Below are positions 1-5,415 of a DNA stretch of 9,465 nt, one piece after another. This DNA comes from Elusimicrobia bacterium HGW-Elusimicrobia-2. GTDB taxonomy: Bacteria > CG03. Where the stretch lies: positions 1-9,465 of the forward strand of contig PHAM01000065.1 of NCBI GenBank assembly GCA_002841685.1. The letters run 5' to 3'. The notes under the pieces are model-generated. The model was given only the letters and a program-made list of their open reading frames with translations, did no database searches and was not told the DNA's origin. The stretch's first letter is position 1; every line of letters starts with the position of its first letter. Made by a program: the position numbers and the translations under genes.

Positions 1-951
1 CGGGGGGTCCTTGAAATATACGCGCCTCTGGCGCACCGCCTGGGAATGAATATCGTCAAGGCCGAGCTCGAGGACAGGGCTTTCGCCGTGCTGCACGACA
101 GTGAATACAAAAAAATACAGGAAAGGCTCCGCCTTCTTCATCCGCGGGCCAGCCAGGCGATAAAAAAGGTGGAGCATGAGCTATCGCATAAATTTCACGC
201 CAGCGGCCTCACGGATGTTATTATCCAGGCGAGAGTGAAAAGCCCCCTGAGCATTTACCGAAAAATGCAGAAACAGAGCAAGGGCATAGACGAGCTCGAG
301 GATATTGTCGCCGTGCGCGTTATCAACGAGAATAAAGAGGACTGCTACAAAACGCTCGCCCTGCTGCATGAAATATATGTTCCGGTGGAAGGATCTTTTA
401 CGGATTACATATCCTACCCCAAATTAAATATGTATCAGTCAATACACACGACCTGCGATGTCGGCGGGGAAATCATTGAGTTTCAGATCAGGACAGGCGA
501 TATGCACAGGACCAGCGAATACGGCATCGCTGCGCACTGGAGGTACAAAGACATGTCCGCTCTCGCGGCTAAGGGGCTGAAAAACTGGCTGGATTCATTC
601 TACGAATGGCAGATGGACAAGCTTTCAAGGGATGAATTCATACACAACCTCAAAACAGAGCTGAGCTATGACGAGATCTTCGTTCTCACGCCCAAAGGCG
701 ATGTGAAAAGGCTCCTCAACGGTTCCACGGCGATAGATTTCGCGTATGCCGTGCACAGCGATATCGGAGATCATTTCAGGGGCTGTCTGATTAACGGTGT
801 TATGCAGCCGATGGGTTATATTCTCAAAAGCGGCGACCGCGTTGAGATCCTGACCGCCAAACGCGCGCACCCTTCCAGAGACTGGCTGAAAATAGCGAGA
901 AACCCTTCGGCAAGATACAAGATCCGCCGGCGGCTAAGAACCGGGGATTGA
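1..951 (+). CDS. rel: RelA/SpoT-family (p)ppGpp synthetase, 3' part only (5' end outside window), short C-terminus
   Basis: This gene makes the alarmone (p)ppGpp from ATP and GDP/GTP in the cytoplasm. The frame is open from base 1, and the first residues read EIYAPLAHRLG, the conserved linker after the HD hydrolase domain. The gene therefore starts upstream, and the ATG at 46 is internal. A synthetase domain follows: SIYRKM, then ELEDIVAVRV with the probable catalytic Asp at 301-303, YQSIHT, and IEFQIRT with the probable catalytic Glu at 478-480, then EYGIAAHW. A TGS domain (about 670-870, IFVLTPKGDV to GDRVEIL) comes next, and the protein ends about 25 residues later. The helical, zinc-finger and ACT domains of full-length Rel are absent. 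The position of the RXKD/EXDD motif reads SFTD (394-405), and the usual PKxNGYQS reads PKLNMYQS. Both catalytic acids are present, so I expect synthetase activity. Whether the HD hydrolase is active cannot be seen here. Confidence 0.93.
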   Translation, partial: RGVLEIYAPLAHRLGMNIVKAELEDRAFAVLHDSEYKKIQERLRLLHPRASQAIKKVEHELSHKFHASGLTDVIIQARVKSPLSIYRKMQKQSKGIDELEDIVAVRVINENKEDCYKTLALLHEIYVPVEGSFTDYISYPKLNMYQSIHTTCDVGGEIIEFQIRTGDMHRTSEYGIAAHWRYKDMSALAAKGLKNWLDSFYEWQMDKLSRDEFIHNLKTELSYDEIFVLTPKGDVKRLLNGSTAIDFAYAVHSDIGDHFRGCLINGVMQPMGYILKSGDRVEILTAKRAHPSRDWLKIARNPSARYKIRRRLRTGD

Positions 952-955
952 ACTA

Positions 956-1138
956 TTAGACCTTGCGCACGTTTTTGAAACAGGAAACGCACACGTAGCC
1001 TGACTGTGTTTTGTTGTTATATTCAAAGCGGATTTTCTGGAGATTCACGCCCCATGTCCGCCTTGTCGCGCGGTTGGACTTACTGCGGTTGTTGCCCGCC
1101 ATGGCTTTTTTTCCGCACACGCTACATATTTTTGACAT
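956..1138 (-). CDS. rpmB: 50S ribosomal protein L28, zinc-ribbon form
   Basis: This is a 60-residue L28, a component of the large ribosomal subunit. The family signature is visible: a CSVCGKKAMAGNN start, then SNRATRRTWGVNLQ, and a basic C-terminus ending NVRKV. Two Cys pairs, C5/C8 and C50/C53, form the zinc-binding variant; many bacteria also carry a Cys-free L28 used under zinc limitation. The length is normal for the family. The ATG at 1136-1138 is preceded on this strand by GGAGG (1148-1152) with a 9-base spacer, which fixes the start. The gene is divergent from recG and convergent with rel, the two stop codons lying only 4 bases apart, so the transcripts probably overlap at their 3' ends. 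Confidence 0.96.
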   Translation of the reverse strand: MSKICSVCGKKAMAGNNRSKSNRATRRTWGVNLQKIRFEYNNKTQSGYVCVSCFKNVRKV

Positions 1139-1147
1139 AATTTTTTT

Positions 1148-1152
1148 CCTCC
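1148..1152 (-). promoter_or_regulatory. Shine-Dalgarno of rpmB
   Basis: CCTCC on the plus strand reads GGAGG on the minus strand, 9 bases upstream of the rpmB ATG. It is a near-perfect ribosome binding site, as expected for a highly expressed ribosomal protein. Confidence 0.8.
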
Positions 1153-1173
1153 GCTCACAATCCGCTGGTTAAT

Positions 1174-1203
1174 TTGCGCGGACGTTTTGGAGAATGCTAT
1201 AAA
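1174..1203 (+). promoter_or_regulatory. candidate sigma70-type promoter for recG operon
   Basis: TTGCGC (1174-1179) and TATAAA (1198-1203) are separated by 18 bases. TGC directly before the -10 resembles an extended -10. Transcription would begin near 1210 and leave a leader of about 55 bases before the recG ATG at 1265. The call rests on sequence resemblance only. Confidence 0.4.
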
Positions 1204-1222
1204 ATTTTCTAAAATTACGCAA
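1194..1222 (-). promoter_or_regulatory. candidate promoter for rpmB, facing the recG promoter
   Basis: On the minus strand TTGCGT (plus-strand 1217-1222) and TAGCAT (plus-strand 1194-1199) are 17 bases apart, with an AT-rich spacer. The match is weaker than for the recG promoter. It overlaps that promoter's -10 region, so the two transcripts could compete for RNA polymerase. Confidence 0.25.
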
Positions 1223-1249
1223 GCGTTCAACCGAAATTAAAAATAAGTT

Positions 1250-1257
1250 GGAGAAGG
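1250..1257 (+). promoter_or_regulatory. ribosome binding site of recG
   Basis: GGAGAAGG lies 7 bases before the ATG at 1265, counted from the end of the motif. It supports this start over downstream alternatives. Confidence 0.65.
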
Positions 1258-1264
1258 ATTCTTT

Positions 1265-3361
1265 ATGGACAAAACCGATGTGAGGTATATAAAAGGCGTG
1301 GGCCCGGGCAACGCTTTTCTGCTGGAAAAAATAGGCATACGCACGGTTGAGGATATGTTCGCTTATCTGCCTTTCAGGATGGAAGACAGAAGGAATTATA
1401 TTTCTGCGCGCGAATTAACGGCTGTCCTGCCCTCGGATGAGAGTTTTTTTGTCGCCGGAACGGTCAAAAAAATAACCGGCGGAAAATCTCCGCGCCGCCG
1501 CGCGCGTATTGTTGAGATCACGCTGGAAGACAAAGCCGGCACCGGTAATATACGTCTTCTCGCTTTTCAGAACAGGGTCAAATATATACTGGCTGTTATT
1601 GAGATCGGCCAGGAGATAGCCGTTTACGGGAAAGTGGAGCTGCTCGCGGAAGGTTTGACGATGAGCAATTTTGATTTCGAGGTGCTCAAAGCCGGACAGA
1701 AGAGCCTCTCGTTTTTCCGCAGGGTGCCGGTTTACCGGCTGACAAAGGGCATAAGCATCAAGCGCTTCAGGCGCTGGATGTGGAACGCTCTGGAAAAATA
1801 TTCTCAATCCGTGGAGGAGTTCATTCCCGCCGATATAAGAAAACGCCTCGCTCTTCCGCCTCGACCGGCCGCTTTCAGAAACGCGCATTTTCCGGAAACG
1901 CCCCGGGCGCTCTCGGAGGCATACAGAAGGATCAAATTTGAGGAATTTTTTATTTTTGAATGCGCCGTGGCCTATAACCGCGCTCAAATAAAAAAAACCA
2001 GAAAAGAGCTCACGTACAAATTGAAAAAAAACTTATTGACGCCGTGGAAGGACTCCCTTCCGTTTGATTTCACATCCGGCCAGAAGACAGCCATAAACGA
2101 TATTTTCAGGGACATGCTCTCCCCTTTCCCGATGAACAGGCTGATCCAGGGCGATGTCGGCAGCGGCAAAACCGTGGTGGCCGCCTCCTCGGCGGTTCTC
2201 GCAAAGGAGAACGGGTATCAGACGGCTATACTCGCTCCCACGCTGCCTTTGGCCGAACAGCATTTCAAAACTCTTTCTTCCCTGTTTAGCGCCGGCAGGG
2301 TAAAAACTCTTCTTCTGACGGGCGGTATGAAAAAAGAAGACAGGCGCCTTGCTCTGGAGGAAATAAGCTCGGGAAAAGCCGATGTCGTTATAGGCACGCA
2401 CGCACTTTTTCAGGAACATGTTAAATTTAAGAAACTGTCGCTGGTTATAATAGATGAGCAGCAGCGCTTCGGCGTTCATCAGAAAGCCGCTCTTTCCGCC
2501 AAGGGAAGTTCGCCGGATATTCTTGTTCTTACGGCGACCCCCATACCGAGAGCTTTATCACTGGCTTTGTTCGGCGATCTGGACAGGAGCGAGATACGCG
2601 TATTACCGCCGGGAAGAAAAAAAGTGGAGACCATTCAGGGAAGTTCGCAGGAGGCCTATGACCTGATCAGTAAACAGATAGATAAGGGTTTTCAGGCTTT
2701 TGTGGTTTATCCCTGCATTGAGGAGGCACAGGATGAGCATTCCGCGAAAGCCGCGTATAAATATCTTTCGGATGAGGTTTTCCCGGATTACAGGGTGACA
2801 CTCCTTCACGGCCGCATGACGCCCGCGGCCAAGAGCGCGGCAATGGAAAAATTCTCCGATGGTAAAACGGACATTCTCGTTTCCACAACGGTCATTGAGG
2901 TGGGTGTGGATATCCCTCGCGCGACATTTATGCTCATTGAAAATGCCCAGATGTATGGCCTGAGCACCCTGCATCAGCTCCGCGGCAGAATAGGACGCGG
3001 CGGAGAAAAATCCTGCTGCTTTGTAACGGTTGCGGGCGCGGACTCTCTGGCTCTTGAGCGTATATCCTGCTTCCTGAAAAGCTCCGACGGTTTTGAGCTG
3101 GCGGAAAAAGACCTTGAGCTGCGCGGGGCCGGACAGTACTTCGGAGCCGCGCAGCACGGGATGATGGATATCAGCTTTAATTACAATAAAGCGCTGGAAG
3201 AAAAATTCCCGGATTTGTCGGACATCGCTGTCCTGAACACCGCGCGGGAGGAAGCTTTTCCCCTTCTGGAAAAAGACCCTGCGCTGCGGAATAACCGGGC
3301 GCTGAAAACGAGATTAATGGCGCGTTTTTCAGAGGGCTTTAATCTTGCAAAGGTCTCTTAA
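1265..3361 (+). CDS. recG: ATP-dependent DNA helicase RecG
   Basis: RecG is a double-stranded DNA translocase that regresses stalled replication forks and processes branched recombination intermediates. At 698 residues it matches the usual length (about 690). The N-terminal part holds the wedge/OB-fold region, with VRYIKGVGPGNAFLLEKIGI at the start and IVEITLEDKAGTGNIRLLAF further on. The helicase core follows: Walker A GDVGSGKT with K302, Walker B as DEQQRFG (D397), TATPIPRAL (motif III region), then the second RecA-like lobe with LLHGRMTP, ILVSTTVIEVGVDIPRAT and QLRGRIGRGG. The C-terminal DLELRGAGQYFGAAQHG element is typical of RecG. No motif is missing. The ATG at 1265 is supported by GGAGAAGG at 1250-1257. 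recG is the first gene of a probable operon with two exported HEAT proteins. Confidence 0.97.
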   Translation: MDKTDVRYIKGVGPGNAFLLEKIGIRTVEDMFAYLPFRMEDRRNYISARELTAVLPSDESFFVAGTVKKITGGKSPRRRARIVEITLEDKAGTGNIRLLAFQNRVKYILAVIEIGQEIAVYGKVELLAEGLTMSNFDFEVLKAGQKSLSFFRRVPVYRLTKGISIKRFRRWMWNALEKYSQSVEEFIPADIRKRLALPPRPAAFRNAHFPETPRALSEAYRRIKFEEFFIFECAVAYNRAQIKKTRKELTYKLKKNLLTPWKDSLPFDFTSGQKTAINDIFRDMLSPFPMNRLIQGDVGSGKTVVAASSAVLAKENGYQTAILAPTLPLAEQHFKTLSSLFSAGRVKTLLLTGGMKKEDRRLALEEISSGKADVVIGTHALFQEHVKFKKLSLVIIDEQQRFGVHQKAALSAKGSSPDILVLTATPIPRALSLALFGDLDRSEIRVLPPGRKKVETIQGSSQEAYDLISKQIDKGFQAFVVYPCIEEAQDEHSAKAAYKYLSDEVFPDYRVTLLHGRMTPAAKSAAMEKFSDGKTDILVSTTVIEVGVDIPRATFMLIENAQMYGLSTLHQLRGRIGRGGEKSCCFVTVAGADSLALERISCFLKSSDGFELAEKDLELRGAGQYFGAAQHGMMDISFNYNKALEEKFPDLSDIAVLNTAREEAFPLLEKDPALRNNRALKTRLMARFSEGFNLAKVS

Positions 3362-3373
3362 AAATAATATCAT

Positions 3374-3377
3374 GGAG
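3374..3377 (+). promoter_or_regulatory. ribosome binding site that sets the start of the first HEAT gene
   Basis: GGAG lies 6 bases before the ATG at 3384. The frame is open further upstream and offers a TTG at 3345 and ATGs at 3372 and 3381. Only 3384 combines normal spacing with a clean signal peptide beginning MKIDR. Confidence 0.6.
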
Positions 3378-3383
3378 ATTATG

Positions 3384-4397
3384 ATGAAAATTGACAGAAT
3401 CCTGATTTTATCCGCGATATGTATTGCGGGGACATTGCACGCGTCTCTTGCGAATGATCTGCAAAAAGACATTGTTTCCGACACGCCCCTTGTCCGTCGC
3501 CGCGCGGTGTATTCCATTATTCACTCCACTCTCCCTCCCGTTACGGCCATGAATCTTCTGGGCGTGGCGGCCTCGGATGATGATCTGCTCGTGAGGAGGC
3601 TCGCCGTATCCGGGATCACCCAGTTCAGCCGCTTTTTCTCCGAGGCCCGTATTGATTCCGTTATGGAGGTGGATGTCTCTACCTCCGTGGTTACGGATGA
3701 GCTCACGGAAGATACCACGGCACAGCAGGAAATAACCTTGACGAGCATAGCGCTGGATATATTGAGAACCGCTTTGAGTGACAGCGCCGCGGTCATAAGA
3801 GCCGACGCCGTCCGTGTGCTGAGCGCCTTTCCCGCCTCAATCGCGGGAGGGGATGTTCTTTCTATGCTGGATGATTCCAGTTTTATAGTTATAAAAGAGG
3901 CTCTCCGAGCGGCCGCGAATCTGCGAATGGCCGGGGCCGCCGAGAAAGTGGGGGACTTGCTGAAACACAAGGGCGAGATCGTCAGAGTCGCCGCCGCGGA
4001 GTTTGCCGGAAATATGCGGCTGGAAGAATACTTTAAACAATTGCAGAAGATGGCCTCCAAAGATAAATCGGCGGAAGCGCGGAAAACAGCGCTTCAGGCG
4101 ATGATTAAAATACATCCGGCTGATAAAAGCACAATATTAAAAGATTATCTGGAAGAGAAAGATATGAACATAGCGCTTGAGGCTGCTCTTCTGCTGGCAA
4201 GAGATTCTGATTATTCAGGCAAAAAAACCGTATTTTCGGCGCTGGAAATCAAGGATCCGGGAATTCGCCTGGCAGCGGCGAAAGTGCTGCTCTATTATGA
4301 TGATGAAGAAAGCCGCGGGCTTTTCAGGAGCCTTCTGAATGACAGTGACTCCGAAGTGAGAAGTTTCGCCGAGAAGAATAACAGGAGGGAACAATGA
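3384..4397 (+). CDS. exported HEAT-repeat protein (first of a tandem pair)
   Basis: This is a 337-residue protein of unknown function. It starts with a Sec-type signal peptide: basic MKIDR, a hydrophobic stretch, and a likely cleavage after A23 (ASLA|ND). It should act outside the cytoplasmic membrane. The remainder is an alpha-helical array of roughly seven or eight degenerate HEAT repeats, recognised by recurring VRRRAVYSI, VRRLAVSGI, IRADAVRVL and IRLAAAKVL helices, each following a short D-rich turn. A Ser/Thr/acidic insert (about residues 92-117, VDVSTSVVTDELTEDTT) interrupts the array near its first third. Such solenoids usually bind proteins; no catalytic motif is visible. The gene follows recG by 22 bases and overlaps the next HEAT gene by ATGA, so it is probably co-transcribed and translationally coupled. 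It may be a diverged tandem duplicate of its neighbour. Confidence 0.85.
   Translation: MKIDRILILSAICIAGTLHASLANDLQKDIVSDTPLVRRRAVYSIIHSTLPPVTAMNLLGVAASDDDLLVRRLAVSGITQFSRFFSEARIDSVMEVDVSTSVVTDELTEDTTAQQEITLTSIALDILRTALSDSAAVIRADAVRVLSAFPASIAGGDVLSMLDDSSFIVIKEALRAAANLRMAGAAEKVGDLLKHKGEIVRVAAAEFAGNMRLEEYFKQLQKMASKDKSAEARKTALQAMIKIHPADKSTILKDYLEEKDMNIALEAALLLARDSDYSGKKTVFSALEIKDPGIRLAAAKVLLYYDDEESRGLFRSLLNDSDSEVRSFAEKNNRREQ
4383..4389 (+). promoter_or_regulatory. strong ribosome binding site inside the end of the first HEAT gene
   Basis: AGGAGGG lies 4 bases before the ATG at 4394, within the last codons of the upstream gene. It supports independent initiation as well as coupling at the ATGA overlap. 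Confidence 0.7.
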
Positions 4398-5338
4398 GGA
4401 TAATTATCGCGCTTGTTTTATGCACCGGACTGGCTCTTGCCCAGCAGGGAGGAGCTGAAAATCAGTTTAAGCTCATGAAAAGCACATCGCCCGCCGTGCG
4501 CCGTGAAGCCGTCAGAGACATAGGCAGAACGAGACAGCCTTCTTCCGTGAATATTCTCTGCGAAGCGCTTGAAAACGACGCTGATTTCGGCGTGCGCGCC
4601 ATGGCGGCGGAGGCTCTCGGCAATATGCGCAGTAAGGAGGCCGTTCCATCGCTAGTGAAGGCGCTCAATGACAAAAACAGAAATGTCCGGTCGTCGGCCA
4701 TCGTGGCCTTTGGTTATATAAGAGATAAAAATTCCGTTCAGCCGCTCGTGGAATATTTAAAGAAGGAAACGGACCTCGGTTTGCGCCTGTCGGCTGTCAA
4801 TGTGCTGGGGGTTATAGGCTCCGATGAAGCAGGCCCGGCCCTGATAGAGATGCTTGAAGGCCAAAATCCCCGCCTGAGTTCCGTTGCCGCTCAGTCCCTC
4901 GGCAGGATGCGCTATTCGCAAGCGGCCAAGCCGTTGATAAAAGTTGCCGCTAAAAGCAAGGAAGGGTCTTCGCGTATCGCGGCTATAAAAGCCCTGGGCG
5001 AGATAAGGAACCTCGAAGCCGTTAAAACCCTTGAGGATCTGCTGGAAAAGGAAAAATCTCAGGATGTTCAGTACGCCCTTGTATATTCTCTCGCTCAGCT
5101 GGGAAGTGACAAAGGTTTTGCATTAGCTCTTGCCGCCGCCAAATCTGAAAACATAGAAACAAAAAGAAACGGCATTCGCGCGCTCGGCCTGATGAGGCAG
5201 AAAACAAAAGAAATTGAAAATATAGTTATTAAGGCGTCAAAAAGCGAGAATACCGGGCTGAAAAGAGACGCCGAGTCAACGGCTTCTTATCTGGATATAA
5301 AGCTGCCGCCGCCCGAAAAAACGCCGTCAAAAAAATAA
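4394..5338 (+). CDS. exported HEAT-repeat (PBS-lyase-type) protein (second of the pair)
   Basis: This 314-residue protein has a short signal peptide (MRIIIALVLCTGLALA, likely cleavage after A16) followed by a regular HEAT array. About nine repeats can be read from helices such as VRREAVRDIG (from V35), VRAMAAEALG (V67), VRSSAIVAFG (V98), LRLSAVNVLG, LSSVAAQSLG and SRIAAIKALG, spaced 31-32 residues apart. This is the EZ/PBS-lyase-like HEAT pattern. Because the repeats fill nearly the whole mature protein, it is probably a pure protein-binding scaffold in the periplasm or on the envelope. The C-terminus is Lys/Pro-rich (LPPPEKTPSKK). Its repeats are more regular than those of the preceding gene, with which it overlaps by 4 bases. 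No enzymatic motif is seen and the partner is unknown. PBS-lyase-like repeats are widespread outside cyanobacteria and do not imply phycobilin chemistry. Confidence 0.88.
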   Translation: MRIIIALVLCTGLALAQQGGAENQFKLMKSTSPAVRREAVRDIGRTRQPSSVNILCEALENDADFGVRAMAAEALGNMRSKEAVPSLVKALNDKNRNVRSSAIVAFGYIRDKNSVQPLVEYLKKETDLGLRLSAVNVLGVIGSDEAGPALIEMLEGQNPRLSSVAAQSLGRMRYSQAAKPLIKVAAKSKEGSSRIAAIKALGEIRNLEAVKTLEDLLEKEKSQDVQYALVYSLAQLGSDKGFALALAAAKSENIETKRNGIRALGLMRQKTKEIENIVIKASKSENTGLKRDAESTASYLDIKLPPPEKTPSKK

Positions 5339-5358
5339 TTTAAACCTCTGCCTTCTTT

Positions 5359-5391
5359 GTCTCGGCGACGAGGTATGCTGATTTTATTTTT
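5359..5391 (+). terminator. weak candidate rho-independent terminator after the HEAT genes
   Basis: GTCTCG-GCGA-CGAGGT (5359-5374) can form a six-pair stem with two G-U pairs and a GNRA-type loop. A T-rich run (ATTTTATTTTT, 5381-5391) follows six bases later. The stem is short and the T tract is offset, so termination would be inefficient if it occurs. Confidence 0.3.
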
Positions 5392-5403
5392 GGAATATTG
5401 TTT

Positions 5404-5410
5404 AGGGGGA
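5404..5410 (+). promoter_or_regulatory. ribosome binding site that sets the start of the flavoprotein gene
   Basis: AGGGGGA sits 5-6 bases before the ATG at 5416. This favours 5416 over the in-frame TTG at 5398, which has no such site. Confidence 0.65.
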
Positions 5411-5415
5411 TAGCG

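Noticed and set aside
922-934. CCGCCGGCGG palindrome as a terminator for rel
   Set aside because: It lies within rel codons, has no loop to speak of and no T tract after it on either strand.
1415-1987. Long antisense open frame (190 codons) inside recG
   Set aside because: It lies fully opposite a recG region with clear motifs, has no ribosome site and its translation resembles no protein family. It is a by-product of recG codon use.
3345-3383. Alternative upstream starts (TTG 3345, ATG 3372, ATG 3381) for the first HEAT gene
   Set aside because: They overlap or crowd the recG end, lack a properly spaced ribosome site and would spoil the signal peptide.
5398-5415. TTG start at 5398 for the flavoprotein
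   Set aside because: AGGGGGA at 5404-5410 lies downstream of it and is ideally placed for the ATG at 5416.
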